A stretch of DNA of 64,000 nucleotides from Pseudomonas sp. GM79 (lineage in GTDB: Bacteria > Pseudomonadota > Gammaproteobacteria > Pseudomonadales > Pseudomonadaceae). How positions within the stretch are numbered: position 1 is the stretch's first letter; each line of letters starts with the position of its first letter. The notes beneath the pieces were generated by a model. The model searched no databases and was not told the DNA's origin. It saw only the letters and a list, made by a program, of their open reading frames with translations. The stretch spans positions 1-64,000 of the forward strand of contig NZ_AKJE01000042.1 of assembly GCF_000282495.1 (NCBI RefSeq). The letters are read 5' to 3'. The position numbers and the translations under genes are program-made. Shown here piece after piece: positions 9,400 through 19,179 of the stretch.

Positions 9400-10362
9400 A
9401 TGCATATTTCATCGGGTCGCTGGGTTTATGGTCTGTGCCTGGCCTTGCTGACCGCGTTGCTGTGGGGAATCCTGCCGATCAAGCTCAAGCAAGTGCTGCT
9501 GGTGATGGACCCGGTGACGGTGACCTGGTTTCGGCTGCTGGTGTCCGGCGGTTGTCTGTTCATTTATCTGGCGGCGACCAAACGTCTGCCGAGTAGCAAA
9601 GTCCTCGGCCCGCGCGGTGGCTGGCTGGTGTTGATGGCGGTACTCGGACTGGTCGGCAACTACGTGCTGTACCTGATGGGCCTGAACCTGCTCAGCCCCG
9701 GCACCGCGCAGCTGGTGGTGCAGATGGGCCCGATCATGTTGCTGATCGCCAGTCTGTTCGTGTTCAAGGAACGGTTCAGCGTGGGGCAGGGGATTGGCCT
9801 GTTGGTGCTGCTGATCGGCTTTGCATTGTTCTTCAATCAGCGTTTGAGTGAACTGCTGACTTCCCTGACCGATTACACCGCGGGTGTGCTGATGGTGCTG
9901 TTGGCGTCCACGGTCTGGACCTTCTATGCCTTGGGCCAGAAGCAGTTGCTCACGGTGTGGAATTCGTTGCAGGTGATGATGGTGATTTACCTGTTCTGCG
10001 CGCTGTTGCTGACGCCATGGGTGCATCCGCTGGAGGCGCTGCAATTGAGCCCGCTGCAAGGCTGGCTGCTGCTGGCGTGCTGTTTGAACACCCTGATCGC
10101 TTATGGCGCCTTCGCCGAAGCCCTGGCCCATTGGGAAGCTTCGCGGGTCAGCGCAACGCTGGCGATCACGCCGCTGGTGACCTTTGCCGCCGTGGCCGTG
10201 GCCGCGTGGTTATGGCCTGAGTATGTGCACGCCGAGCAGATCAACGGCCTGGGTTATGGCGGGGCGGTGTTGGTGGTGCTCGGGTCGGCGCTGGTGGCGT
10301 TGGGGCCATCGTTGATGGCGGGGCTTCGTGCCCGGCGGGTGCGGATGGCAGTCACACGGTAG
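9400..10362 (+). CDS. EamA/DMT-family transporter
   Basis: A 320-residue integral membrane protein with about ten hydrophobic helices in two EamA repeats (about 15-150 and 165-305). The family exports metabolites such as amino acids, drugs or nucleotides; the substrate cannot be inferred. The N terminus begins MHISSGRWVYGLCLALLTALLWG. In the second repeat EALAHWEASRVSATLAITPLVTF is typical of EamA. It is a single-gene unit, followed by a REP doublet and then the convergent fumC gene. Confidence 0.88.
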   Translation: MHISSGRWVYGLCLALLTALLWGILPIKLKQVLLVMDPVTVTWFRLLVSGGCLFIYLAATKRLPSSKVLGPRGGWLVLMAVLGLVGNYVLYLMGLNLLSPGTAQLVVQMGPIMLLIASLFVFKERFSVGQGIGLLVLLIGFALFFNQRLSELLTSLTDYTAGVLMVLLASTVWTFYALGQKQLLTVWNSLQVMMVIYLFCALLLTPWVHPLEALQLSPLQGWLLLACCLNTLIAYGAFAEALAHWEASRVSATLAITPLVTFAAVAVAAWLWPEYVHAEQINGLGYGGAVLVVLGSALVALGPSLMAGLRARRVRMAVTR

Positions 10363-10377
10363 ACCGCGTTATCGTTC

Positions 10378-10458
10378 TTCGCGGGCAAGCCCGCTCCCAC
10401 ATTCGACCGCGTTCCCCTGAGAGAACTCGGTCACTGTGGGAGCGGGCTTGCTCGCGAA
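10378..10458. repeat. REP doublet (GTGGGAGCGGG family)
   Basis: Inverted REP copies flank a spacer that includes CGACCGCGTTCCCCTGAGAG. The element lies between the convergent ends of the DMT transporter gene and fumC, where it may act as a bidirectional stop or mRNA stabiliser. Confidence 0.9.
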
Positions 10459-10491
10459 GACTGACTGTCAGGCACTGAATCACTTTCAGAC

Positions 10492-11886
10492 TCACCCCTG
10501 CTTGCCAGCCTCCAACATATCCTCCGGCCTCACCCACGCATCAAACTCTTCATTTGTCAGATAGCCCAGCTGCAACGCCGCCTCACGCAGGGTCAACCCC
10601 TCGCTGTAAGCCTTCTTGGCAATCTCCGCCGACTTGTCGTAGCCGATATGCGGGTTCAGTGCCGTCACCAGCATCAAGCCTTGTTCCAGGTGCTCGGCCA
10701 TTTTCTCGGCATCCGGTTCCAGCCCGGCGATGCAATGCCGCTGGAAGTTACTGCAGCCATCGCCCAGCAAGCGGATCGATTGCAGCAGGTTATGGATGAT
10801 CACCGGTTTGAACACGTTCAATTGCAGATGGCCCTGACTGGCGGCAAAACCGATGGCAACGTCATTGCCCAATACCTGACAGGCCAGCATCGACAGGGCT
10901 TCGCACTGAGTTGGGTTGACCTTGCCGGGCATGATCGAACTGCCCGGCTCATTGGCCGGCAGTTTCACTTCGGCCAACCCCGCTCGCGGCCCGGAGCCCA
11001 GCAGGCGCAGGTCGTTGGCGATTTTCATCAGGGTCACGGCAAGGGTCTTCAGGGCGCCGGAAAGGGTGACCAGCGGCTCGTGGCCAGCTAAAGCGGCAAA
11101 TTTATTGGGGGCCGTAACGAACGGCAGGCCGGAGAGGGCGGCCAGTTCAGCAGCGATCGCTTCGCCAAAACCGTGGGGCGAGTTCAATCCGGTGCCGACC
11201 GCAGTGCCGCCCTGAGCCAGTTCACAGACCGCCGGCAGCGCGCTTCGGATCGCCCGCTCGGCGTAATCCAGTTGCGCGATGAACGCCGAGAGCTCCTGGC
11301 CGAAGGTGATCGGTGTGGCGTCCATCATATGCGTACGACCGGTCTTGACCAGTTTCATGTGCCGCGCGGACAACTCCGCCAACCCGCCCGACAATTCGCT
11401 GATCGCCGGCAGCAAATGCTGCTGCACCGCCTGAGCCGTCGCGATGTGCATGGCCGTGGGGAAGCAATCGTTGGAACTCTGAGAACGGTTGACGTGATCG
11501 TTGGGATGCACCGGCGTCTTGCCGCCGCGCGGGTTGCCGGCCAGTTCGTTGGCGCGACCGGCGATCACTTCGTTGACGTTCATGTTGCTCTGGGTACCGC
11601 TGCCGGTCTGCCAGACCACCAATGGGAACTGCTCGTCATGGTCGCCGTCGAGTACTTCGTCGGCGGCCTGTTCGATCAGCCGGGCGATGTCGGCGGGCAG
11701 GTCGCCATTGCGATCGTTGACGCGCGCCGCGGCTTTCTTGATCAGGGCCAGGGCGTGCAGCACGGCCAGCGGCATGCGCTCGTTGCCGATGGCGAAGTTG
11801 ATCAGCGAGCGTTGCGTCTGAGCGCCCCAGTAAGCGTCATCCGGGACTTCTACCTGGCCCAGGCTGTCGGTTTCGATACGGCTCAT
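10492..11886 (-). CDS. fumC: class II fumarate hydratase
   Basis: A 464-residue iron-independent fumarase of the TCA cycle, converting fumarate to L-malate. The superfamily signature [11 protein letters not shown] is present near residue 315, and the substrate-site elements [12 protein letters not shown] and [13 protein letters not shown] lie in the N-terminal third. Of three possible Met codons I favour 11886 ([10 protein letters not shown]), which is 8 bases from an AGGAG; the codon at 11895 overlaps that site. Pseudomonas often carries two fumC copies plus a class I enzyme. Its linkage to DUF2059 and bolA is the context known for fumC2 of P. aeruginosa. Confidence 0.95.
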   Translation of the reverse strand: MSRIETDSLGQVEVPDDAYWGAQTQRSLINFAIGNERMPLAVLHALALIKKAAARVNDRNGDLPADIARLIEQAADEVLDGDHDEQFPLVVWQTGSGTQSNMNVNEVIAGRANELAGNPRGGKTPVHPNDHVNRSQSSNDCFPTAMHIATAQAVQQHLLPAISELSGGLAELSARHMKLVKTGRTHMMDATPITFGQELSAFIAQLDYAERAIRSALPAVCELAQGGTAVGTGLNSPHGFGEAIAAELAALSGLPFVTAPNKFAALAGHEPLVTLSGALKTLAVTLMKIANDLRLLGSGPRAGLAEVKLPANEPGSSIMPGKVNPTQCEALSMLACQVLGNDVAIGFAASQGHLQLNVFKPVIIHNLLQSIRLLGDGCSNFQRHCIAGLEPDAEKMAEHLEQGLMLVTALNPHIGYDKSAEIAKKAYSEGLTLREAALQLGYLTNEEFDAWVRPEDMLEAGKQG

Positions 11887-12078
11887 CATGCACACTCCTG
11901 TAGGTCTGATAGCGCAGTTTAGGCCGTGATCGCCGGCCGTGGTTCCATCAGTCTGGAATTTGACCGTTCAACCCCTCTAAATCAGGCGCGACAAGGCTTG
12001 GGGTTGAGTGACACACTTTTTTAGGTGCAGAATGGACGCCCTTGAGGTTTTGCCTCGCCTGCTAGAAAAGGAAACTCG

Positions 12079-12600
12079 ATGACTCGTCTTCGTGCCATCT
12101 GTACCGCGGTTGCACTGGTTTGCGCCAGCGGCCAGGTTTTTGCCGATACCGCCAGCCACAACGCCAGTGCCGAAGCTTTCCTGACCCTGGCGCACGCTGA
12201 CAAATTGGGCACTCCGGTGTACATGCAAGTGCAGCAAATGTTCGCTCAGCGCTTTGAACAGACCAAAGCCCCTGAATCGAAAAAAGCCCTGCTGGAAACT
12301 TACCAGGCCAAGGCCAACGCCGCTCTGGACGCAGCCATTGGCTGGAACAAGCTGAAGCCGGACATGGTCAAGCTTTACACCACCAATTTCAGCGAATCCG
12401 AGCTCAAGGATCTGGTTGCGTTCTACCAGTCTCCATTGGGCAAGAAAGTCCTGGAAAAAATGCCGCAGCTGACTCAGCAATCGGCCCAGATGACCCAGGC
12501 CAAGCTGGAAAGCGCGGTGCCTGTGGTCAACAAACTGCTGGCTGACATGACGGCCGAGCTGGAGCCTAAAGGCGCCGCTCCTGCCAAGAAAAAGCCTTAA
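12079..12600 (+). CDS. DUF2059 periplasmic protein
   Basis: A 173-residue protein with a Sec signal peptide (hydrophobic stretch about 5-21, probable cut after VFA at residue 22). The DUF2059 domain (about 75-155) is recognisable by the segment ELKDLVAFYQSPLGKKVLEKMP. The C-terminal tail is lysine-rich. The function of the family is unknown. A strong AAAGGAAA precedes the ATG. bolA begins 12 bases after its stop, so the two are likely cotranscribed, divergent from fumC. Confidence 0.85.
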   Translation: MTRLRAICTAVALVCASGQVFADTASHNASAEAFLTLAHADKLGTPVYMQVQQMFAQRFEQTKAPESKKALLETYQAKANAALDAAIGWNKLKPDMVKLYTTNFSESELKDLVAFYQSPLGKKVLEKMPQLTQQSAQMTQAKLESAVPVVNKLLADMTAELEPKGAAPAKKKP

Positions 12601-12612
12601 GCGGAGTTCGGG

Positions 12613-12942
12613 ATGACCATGCAACAACGCATCGAATCGACGCTTGGGCTGTTACAGCCCGAGCACCTGCAAGTGCTGGATGAAAGCCACATGCACAGCC
12701 GTGGGTTGCAGACCCACTTCAAAGCCGTGGTGGTCAGCCAGCAGTTTGAAGGCCTCAATCGCGTCAAGCGTCACCAGAAGGTGTACGGCACTTTGGGCGA
12801 ACTGATGGGCGAGTTCCATGCGTTGGCGCTGCATACCTACACGCCGCAAGAATGGGCACAGATCGACGCGGCTCCGGCCTCGCCGACCTGTGCTGGCGGA
12901 GAGAAGCAGCCTCAAGCCGCAAGCCGCAAGCTACAAGGTTAA
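12613..12942 (+). CDS. bolA: BolA family protein
   Basis: A 109-residue BolA-domain protein (about residues 1-85). The conserved ESHMHSRG loop and FKAVVVSQQFEGLNRVKRHQ with its invariant histidine are present, as are HALALHTYTPQEW at the end of the domain. BolA proteins bind monothiol glutaredoxins and Fe-S clusters and some bind DNA, affecting envelope and stress physiology. GGAG lies 8 bases before the ATG. The last dozen residues (KQPQAASRKLQG) are encoded by the left arm of an intergenic inverted repeat and are probably not part of the ancestral protein. Confidence 0.93.
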   Translation: MTMQQRIESTLGLLQPEHLQVLDESHMHSRGLQTHFKAVVVSQQFEGLNRVKRHQKVYGTLGELMGEFHALALHTYTPQEWAQIDAAPASPTCAGGEKQPQAASRKLQG

Positions 12943-12990
12943 AGAGGCGCGCTTCGAACTTGCAGCTTGAAGCTTGCCGCTTGAGGCTGC
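12906..12990. repeat. inverted repeat of CAAGC-rich type overlapping bolA 3' end
   Basis: The left arm (12906-12939, GCAGCCTCAAGCCGCAAGCC...) and right arm (12959-12990, ending CGCTTGAGGCTGC) are near-complementary over about 32 bases with a 20-base loop. The sequence is unlike either REP family in this window, but similar CAGCTTGAAGCTTGCGGCTTG elements occur in Pseudomonas genomes. The left arm runs through the last codons of bolA. Confidence 0.8.
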
Positions 12991-13008
12991 CGTTTTGCTA
13001 GAATCCGC

Positions 13009-13038
13009 AACGCGCCGCTCACCCGGCGCGTTTTTTTT
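13009..13038 (+). terminator. rho-independent terminator after bolA
   Basis: The stem AACGCGCCG / CGGCGCGTT has a short loop and is followed by eight T residues. It ends the DUF2059-bolA unit and separates it from trhO, whose ATG is 48 bases further on. Confidence 0.85.
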
Positions 13039-13085
13039 CGCATCCGGTTCACCCCTTACGAGGGTAGCCACCTGGAGAATTACCC

Positions 13086-14027
13086 ATGACACAACAGATT
13101 GTCGTGGCGGCACTGTATAAGTTCGTCACCCTGGAAGATTACGTCGCCCTGCGCGAGCCGCTGCTGCAAGCGATGGTCGACAACGGCATCAAAGGCACCC
13201 TGCTGATCGCCGAAGAAGGCATCAACGGCACCGTGTCCGGCAGCCGCGAAGGCATTGACGGGCTGATGGCCTGGCTCAAGAACGACCCGCGCATGGACGA
13301 CATCGACCACAAAGAATCGTACTGCGACGAGCAGCCGTTCTACCGCACCAAAGTCAAACTCAAGAAAGAAATCGTCACCTTGGGCGTTGAAGGCGTGGAC
13401 CCGAACAAAAAGGTCGGCACCTATGTGGATCCGCAGAACTGGAACGCGCTGATCAGCGATCCCGAAGTGCTGCTGATCGACACCCGCAATGATTACGAAG
13501 TCTCGATTGGCACCTTTGAAGGCGCCATCGATCCGAAGACCACCAGTTTTCGCGAATTCCCCGACTACATCAAAGCCCATTTCGACCCGGCCGTGCACAA
13601 GAAAGTCGCGATGTTCTGCACCGGCGGTATTCGCTGCGAAAAGGCGTCGAGCTACATGCTCAGCCAGGGTTTCGATGAGGTCTATCACCTCAAGGGCGGC
13701 ATCCTGAAGTACCTCGAAGAGGTGCCGCGGGAAGAAACCAAATGGCAGGGCGACTGCTTCGTGTTCGATAACCGCGTGACCGTGCGCCACGACCTCAGCG
13801 AAGGCGACTACGATCAATGTCATGCCTGTCGTACGCCTGTCAGCGTCGAAGACCGCGCGTCCGAGCACTATGTGGCCGGCATCAGTTGCCCGCATTGCTG
13901 GGATAAGCTGAGCGAGAAAACCCGTCGCAGCGCCATCGACCGGCAGAAGCAGATCGAACTGGCCAAGGCGCGCAACCTGCCGCACCCGATTGGTTACAAC
14001 TACAAGCAAACTCCTTCCGAGGCTTGA
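13086..14027 (+). CDS. trhO: tRNA uridine(34) hydroxylase TrhO (rhodanese-like)
   Basis: A 313-residue protein of the YceA/TrhO family, which makes 5-hydroxyuridine at the wobble position of tRNAs as the first step to (m)cmo5U. It has an N-terminal ferredoxin-like domain (about 1-95) and a rhodanese domain (about 120-225) with the active-site loop [10 protein letters not shown]. The C-terminal zinc-ribbon-like region carries CHACRTP and CPHC. The N terminus [19 protein letters not shown] is conserved. The dsbA-like gene starts three bases after its stop codon. With mnmC this makes two wobble-uridine modification genes in the window. Confidence 0.93.
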   Translation: MTQQIVVAALYKFVTLEDYVALREPLLQAMVDNGIKGTLLIAEEGINGTVSGSREGIDGLMAWLKNDPRMDDIDHKESYCDEQPFYRTKVKLKKEIVTLGVEGVDPNKKVGTYVDPQNWNALISDPEVLLIDTRNDYEVSIGTFEGAIDPKTTSFREFPDYIKAHFDPAVHKKVAMFCTGGIRCEKASSYMLSQGFDEVYHLKGGILKYLEEVPREETKWQGDCFVFDNRVTVRHDLSEGDYDQCHACRTPVSVEDRASEHYVAGISCPHCWDKLSEKTRRSAIDRQKQIELAKARNLPHPIGYNYKQTPSEA

Positions 14028-14030
14028 ACC

Positions 14031-14669
14031 ATGTCTGCACGTCGCCTGCTCTATGTGATGGATCCGATGTGTTCCTGGTGCTGGGGCTTTGCGCCAGTGG
14101 CCAATGCGCTGGTCGAGCAGGCGCAGGTGGCGGGGGTAGACGTGCATTTGGTCGTCGGCGGTTTGCGCACCGGCAGCGGCTCGGCGCTGGAGCCGACTAC
14201 CCGGCGCTATATCCTTGAGCACTGGCAGGCGGTCCACGAGGCTACTGGCCAACCGTTCAAGTTTGAAGGCGCGTTACCCGACGGGTTTGTCTACGACACC
14301 GAGCCTGCCTGTCGGGCGCTGGTGACGGCGCGCAGTCTGGCACCGGATTGCGCGTGGAAACTGCTCGGGCTGATCCAGCATGCGTTCTATGCCGAGGGGC
14401 GTGATGTCACCCGCGCCAGCGTGTTGGTGGAGCTGGCGGAGCAGGCCGGTTTGCCGCGCATCGAGTTCGCCGCCGCGTTCGACCGTGCCGATCAGCACGC
14501 CGCCACCGCTGCCGATTTCACCTGGGTTCAGGACCTGGGCATTGCCGGTTTCCCGACCTTGCTGGCAGAGCGTGATGGTCAATTGGCGTTGCTGACCAAT
14601 GGGTATCAGCCTCTGAGTGTGTTGTCACCGTTGCTCGGCCGCTGGCTGGAGCGCGCTGCCTGTGCATGA
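14031..14669 (+). CDS. DsbA family thioredoxin-fold protein
   Basis: A 212-residue cytoplasmic protein without a signal peptide. The N-terminal DPMCSWCWGF gives a CSWC redox motif at about residues 13-16, and the cis-proline loop is GIAGFPTLL near residue 175. A helical insertion lies between, as in the DSBA/FrnE type. The family acts as disulfide oxidoreductase or isomerase; the partner is unknown. It lies between trhO (3-base gap) and the ABC exporter gene, whose probable GTG start overlaps its end. Confidence 0.85.
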   Translation: MSARRLLYVMDPMCSWCWGFAPVANALVEQAQVAGVDVHLVVGGLRTGSGSALEPTTRRYILEHWQAVHEATGQPFKFEGALPDGFVYDTEPACRALVTARSLAPDCAWKLLGLIQHAFYAEGRDVTRASVLVELAEQAGLPRIEFAAAFDRADQHAATAADFTWVQDLGIAGFPTLLAERDGQLALLTNGYQPLSVLSPLLGRWLERAACA

Positions 14670-16479
14670 TCTGCCTGACGACGTTCCAGCCCCTGCACGT
14701 GTCGACCGTCTGAGCTGGGCAGAAATCCGTCGCCTGGCCCTTCACCATAAAAAATCCCTGTGGATCGCCAACGGCGTCGCGGTATTGGCAACGCTGTGCA
14801 GCGTGCCGATCCCCTTGCTGTTGCCGTTGCTGGTGGATGAAGTGCTGCTGGGCCACGGCGACGCTGCGCTGAAAATCATGAATCACGCGCTGCCCGACGT
14901 CTGGCAGAAAGCTGCGGGTTACATTGGCCTGATGCTGCTGGTGACCCTGGCATTGCGCTGTGCCGCGTTGTTGTTCAACGTGGTGCAGGCGAAATTGTTT
15001 GCGGCGTTGGCCAAGGACATCGTGTATCGGATTCGGGTGCGGCTGATCGAGCGACTCAAATGCATCTCGCTGGGCGAATACGAAAGCCTGGGCAGCGGCA
15101 CGGTGACTACGCACCTGGTCACCGACCTGGACACAGTGGACAAATTCGTCGGCGAAACCCTCAGTCGTTTCCTTGTGGCCATGCTGACGCTGGTGGGCAC
15201 CGCCTCGATCCTGATGTGGATGCACTGGAAACTCGCGCTGCTGATCCTGCTGTTCAACCCGCTGGTGATCTATGCCACGGTGCAGTTGGGCAAGCGGGTC
15301 AAACACCTGAAGAAACTCGAGAACGACAGCACCTCGCGCTTCACCCAGGCCTTGACCGAAACCCTGGATGCCATCCAGGAAGTGCGCGCCGGTAATCGTC
15401 AGGGCTTTTTCCTCGGACGGTTGGGCCAGCGAGCGCGTGAAGTGCGCGATTACGCGGTCAGCTCGCAGTGGAAAACCGATGCATCGAACCGCGCCAGCGG
15501 TTTGCTGTTCCAGTTCGGCATCGATATTTTTCGCGCAGCAGCCATGCTCACCGTACTGTTTTCCGACCTGTCCATCGGCCAGATGCTGGCCGTGTTCAGC
15601 TACCTGTGGTTCATGATCGGTCCGGTGGAACAACTGCTCAACCTGCAATACGCCTTTTACGCCGCCGGCGGTGCGCTGTCGCGCATCAACGAGTTGCTGG
15701 CCCGTGCTGATGAGCCGCAATACAGCGGCAGTGTCGACCCGTTTCAGGGGCGCGACACGGTAGGCATCGAAGTTCAGGGATTGAGTTTCGGCTATGGCGA
15801 CGAGTTGGTGCTGAACCAAATGAACCTGTCGATTGCCCCCGGTGAAAAAGTCGCGATTGTCGGCGCCAGCGGCGGTGGTAAAAGCACCCTGGTGCAGTTG
15901 CTGCTGGGCTTGTACACACCGCTGGCCGGCACCATCCGTTTCGGTGGTTCGACTCAGGAAGAGATCGGCCTGGAAACCGTGCGTGAAAATGTCGCCGTGG
16001 TCTTGCAGCACCCGGCACTGTTCAACGACACCGTGCGCGCCAACCTGACCATGGGCCGCGAACGCAGCGATGAAGCCTGCTGGCAGGCATTGGAAATTGC
16101 TCAGTTGCACAATACGGTGCGTGAATTGCCCAATGGCCTGGACAGTATTGTCGGGCGCTCCGGTGTGCGTTTATCCGGCGGGCAGCGTCAACGCCTGGCG
16201 ATTGCGCGGATGGTGTTGGCCGAACCCAAGGTGGTAATCCTCGACGAGGCCACGTCCGCCCTGGACGCGGCTACCGAATACAACCTGCACCAGGCGCTGG
16301 CGCGGTTCTTGAGTCACCGCACCACGCTGATCATTGCGCACCGGTTGTCGGCCGTGAAGCAGGCTGACCGAGTGCTGGTGTTCGACGGTGGTCAGGTTGC
16401 CGAGGATGGCGACCATCAGCAGCTGATTGCCGATGGTGGTTTGTACGCCAAGCTTTATGGGCATTTACAGCAGCACTAG
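14662..16479 (+). CDS. ABC exporter, fused permease and ATPase
   Basis: A 605-residue half-transporter with a six-helix membrane domain (about 35-320) and a nucleotide-binding domain (about 365-595). The Walker A is GASGGGKST, the signature LSGGQRQRLAIARM, and the Walker B VVILDEATSALD, followed by the H-loop IIAHRLSAVKQADRVLVFDGG. It would work as a dimer; the substrate is unknown (lipid, peptide or drug). I chose the GTG at 14662 because GGAG lies 10 bases upstream and it overlaps the preceding TGA by 8 bases. An earlier GTG would overlap by 53. Confidence 0.9.
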   Translation: MHDLPDDVPAPARVDRLSWAEIRRLALHHKKSLWIANGVAVLATLCSVPIPLLLPLLVDEVLLGHGDAALKIMNHALPDVWQKAAGYIGLMLLVTLALRCAALLFNVVQAKLFAALAKDIVYRIRVRLIERLKCISLGEYESLGSGTVTTHLVTDLDTVDKFVGETLSRFLVAMLTLVGTASILMWMHWKLALLILLFNPLVIYATVQLGKRVKHLKKLENDSTSRFTQALTETLDAIQEVRAGNRQGFFLGRLGQRAREVRDYAVSSQWKTDASNRASGLLFQFGIDIFRAAAMLTVLFSDLSIGQMLAVFSYLWFMIGPVEQLLNLQYAFYAAGGALSRINELLARADEPQYSGSVDPFQGRDTVGIEVQGLSFGYGDELVLNQMNLSIAPGEKVAIVGASGGGKSTLVQLLLGLYTPLAGTIRFGGSTQEEIGLETVRENVAVVLQHPALFNDTVRANLTMGRERSDEACWQALEIAQLHNTVRELPNGLDSIVGRSGVRLSGGQRQRLAIARMVLAEPKVVILDEATSALDAATEYNLHQALARFLSHRTTLIIAHRLSAVKQADRVLVFDGGQVAEDGDHQQLIADGGLYAKLYGHLQQH

Positions 16480-16675
16480 ATTAATGCCACAAGACGTTCA
16501 GGGTATTTTCCCCGGCAAGGATTAGCACGTGAAGACGAGCCAGCCCTGAATCGCCGGGACTGTGCTGCTGTTGAGCATGAGCTTCCCCGGCTTGCCTAGA
16601 GTGAGAACCCATCCTAGTCTAGCGGTAGCGTTTTCGTCCGGACGACGATCGAGCAGTGTTAAGACAAGGGACCTC

Positions 16676-19135
16676 ATGAAGCCAAAAAGGACTCTCGCAA
16701 CCCCTCGGTTGTTGGGCATCGTCTGGCCTTTTATCGCCGTCGTGTTATTTCAGGCATTGTTGGGAGGCGTCAGTCTTTACGTTCTTTCGGCGGTTCGCGG
16801 TTACGTCGGCGGGGAAAGCCTGTGGTCCAAGGGCCAGAAAGACGCCATCTATTACCTCAATCTGTACGCCGACAGTCGCGACGAAACGATTTTTCTCAAA
16901 TACCAGAACGCGATTGCGGTGCCTCAGGGTGGCCATGAATTGCGTCTGGCGCTGGACCATCAGCCACCGAATATCGAGGCAGCGCGAATCGCGATCCTCA
17001 AGGGCGGCAACCACCCGGACGACGTCTCCAGTTTGATTTGGCTGTACCTCAATTTCCGGAATTTCAGTTACCTGGAAAAAGCCATCGAGCTGTGGACGGT
17101 CGGTGACGCGTATCTGGTGCGACTCGATGACGTCGCGCGGGAGATGCATCAGCGTATTGCCGATAGCCAGGTCACCGATGCCGACGTCAAACGCTGGAAA
17201 GAGCAGATTTTTGCCATCAACGATGGCGTGACGCCCGCCGCCAAAGCGTTCAGCGATGCCTTGGGCGAAGGCTCACGGGTGATTCTCCGGCTGCTGTTGG
17301 TGACGAACCTGGCCACTGCGTTGGGTTTGATTGTGTTAGCTCTGTTGCGTACGCATAAACTGCTCAAGCAGCGCCATGCCTTCGCCGATGCCTTGCAGTT
17401 GGAGAAAGACCGGGCACAGATCACTCTGCAATCGATTGGCGACGGGGTGATCACCACGGACGTCGAGGGCGCGATTGTCTATATGAATCCGGCCGCCGAG
17501 GCCTTGACTCACTGGAAGGCTGAACAGGCGGCGGGGTTGCCATTGGCGGCGCTGTTCAATCTGCTGGACGAGAGTGCTCAGGCCGAGGGTTTTACCTTGA
17601 TCGAGCACATTTTGAGCGGTCAGCTCAGCGGTGGCAGCGAGCATTCAAAACTGATCCAGCGTCTGGATGGCAGCACGGTTTCGGTCACTCTGGTCGGCGC
17701 GCCGATCCGCAATACGGGCAGGGTCAGTGGCACTGTGCTGGTGCTGCATGACATGACCCAGGAGCGGCAATACATCGCCAATCTGTCGTGGCAGGCGACT
17801 CATGATGCTCTGACCGGATTGGCCAACCGCCGCGAGTTCGAATATCGGCTGGAGCAGGCCCTGCATAACCTGACGCGCCAGGCGGGGCGTCACGCCTTGA
17901 TGTTTCTCGACCTGGATCAATTCAAACTGGTCAACGACACCTGCGGTCATGCGGCGGGCGATGAGTTGTTGCGGCATATATGTGCATTGTTGCAATCAGG
18001 TTTGCGCGAAGGCGACACCCTGGCCCGGCTAGGGGGTGACGAGTTTGGCGTTCTGTTGGAAAACTGCGCGCCGCAAGCGGCCGAGAAAATCGCCGAAGGC
18101 CTGCGCCAGACCGTGCAGAACCTGCATTTTGTCTGGAAAGGCCGGCCGTTCGTGACCACCGTGAGCATTGGCCTGGTGCATGTGGTCCAGAGTCCGGCCA
18201 CCCTTGAAGCTTCATTGCGTGCCGCTGACATGGCCTGTTATATGGCCAAGGAAAAGGGCCGCAACCGGGTTCAGGTCTATCACGCCGACGACTCGGAGCT
18301 GTCCTTGCGGTTTGGCGAAATGGCCTGGGTGCAGCGCCTGCACGTGGCGCTGGAAGAAGACCGCTTCTGCCTGTACGCCCAGGAAATCGCGCCTCTTGGC
18401 CCTGGTGAGCATGGCGGCGGGCATATCGAAATACTGCTGCGCCTGCATGACGAAGCGGGACGCATGATTCTGCCGGACAGTTTCATTCCGGCCGCCGAGC
18501 GTTACGGTTTGATGACATCGATTGATCGTTGGGTGGTGGAGAACGTTTTCAAAGTCATTGCCCAGTGCGTCGCCGAAGAGCGCGAAGGGCCGTTGGCCAT
18601 GTGTGCGATAAATCTGTCAGGTATTACTATCGGAGATGAGGCGTTTCTGGACTTCCTTCGTGAACAGTTTGTTGCATATTCAATTCCACCTGAAATGATT
18701 TGTTTTGAAATTACAGAAACCAGCGCGATTGCAAATCTGGCTAGCGCAACTAAATTTATCAATGAACTCAAAGGTTTAGGTTGTCATTTTTCGCTAGATG
18801 ACTTTTGTGCCGGTATGTCCTCATTCGCTTACTTGAAACATTTACCTGTAGACTTCCTGAAGATCGACGGGAGTTTCGTAAAGGATATGCTGGACGACCC
18901 GATTAACCGCGCCATGGTCGAAGTGATCAATCACATCGGTCATGTCATGGGTAAGCGCACGATTGCAGAGTTCGTTGAAACACCTCAGATCGAGCAGGCA
19001 TTGCTGGAGATCGGAGTGGATTACGCTCAAGGGTATGTGATTGAACGCCCGCATCTGTTTACCTGGGATAGTTTGCAAAGTCGTCCTGCCAGGCCCCGAT
19101 CCTTGTTGTTCAAGGCGCCGGGCACGTTCCGTTGA
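16676..19135 (+). CDS. rbdA: PAS-GGDEF-EAL c-di-GMP phosphodiesterase (RbdA homologue)
   Basis: An 819-residue inner-membrane protein. TM1 is at about 12-41, the periplasmic sensor to about 205, TM2 at about 206-228, PAS at about 245-360, GGDEF at about 375-540 and EAL at about 555-800. The GGDEF loop is intact (LARLGGDEF) with an RxxD inhibitory site (REGD) five residues before. The EAL signature reads EIL, while the catalytic residues in INLSG, EITET, LDDFCAG, LKIDG, AEFVET and AQGY are all kept. Layout, length and neighbours match P. aeruginosa RbdA (PA0861), which degrades c-di-GMP, is stimulated by GTP at its GGDEF domain and promotes biofilm dispersal. The start at 16676 precedes the membrane anchor. 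Confidence 0.92.
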   Translation: MKPKRTLATPRLLGIVWPFIAVVLFQALLGGVSLYVLSAVRGYVGGESLWSKGQKDAIYYLNLYADSRDETIFLKYQNAIAVPQGGHELRLALDHQPPNIEAARIAILKGGNHPDDVSSLIWLYLNFRNFSYLEKAIELWTVGDAYLVRLDDVAREMHQRIADSQVTDADVKRWKEQIFAINDGVTPAAKAFSDALGEGSRVILRLLLVTNLATALGLIVLALLRTHKLLKQRHAFADALQLEKDRAQITLQSIGDGVITTDVEGAIVYMNPAAEALTHWKAEQAAGLPLAALFNLLDESAQAEGFTLIEHILSGQLSGGSEHSKLIQRLDGSTVSVTLVGAPIRNTGRVSGTVLVLHDMTQERQYIANLSWQATHDALTGLANRREFEYRLEQALHNLTRQAGRHALMFLDLDQFKLVNDTCGHAAGDELLRHICALLQSGLREGDTLARLGGDEFGVLLENCAPQAAEKIAEGLRQTVQNLHFVWKGRPFVTTVSIGLVHVVQSPATLEASLRAADMACYMAKEKGRNRVQVYHADDSELSLRFGEMAWVQRLHVALEEDRFCLYAQEIAPLGPGEHGGGHIEILLRLHDEAGRMILPDSFIPAAERYGLMTSIDRWVVENVFKVIAQCVAEEREGPLAMCAINLSGITIGDEAFLDFLREQFVAYSIPPEMICFEITETSAIANLASATKFINELKGLGCHFSLDDFCAGMSSFAYLKHLPVDFLKIDGSFVKDMLDDPINRAMVEVINHIGHVMGKRTIAEFVETPQIEQALLEIGVDYAQGYVIERPHLFTWDSLQSRPARPRSLLFKAPGTFR

Positions 19136-19179
19136 AATCTCTTGTTGATCTTAAAATCACAATCAAAAGGAGCGCGACA

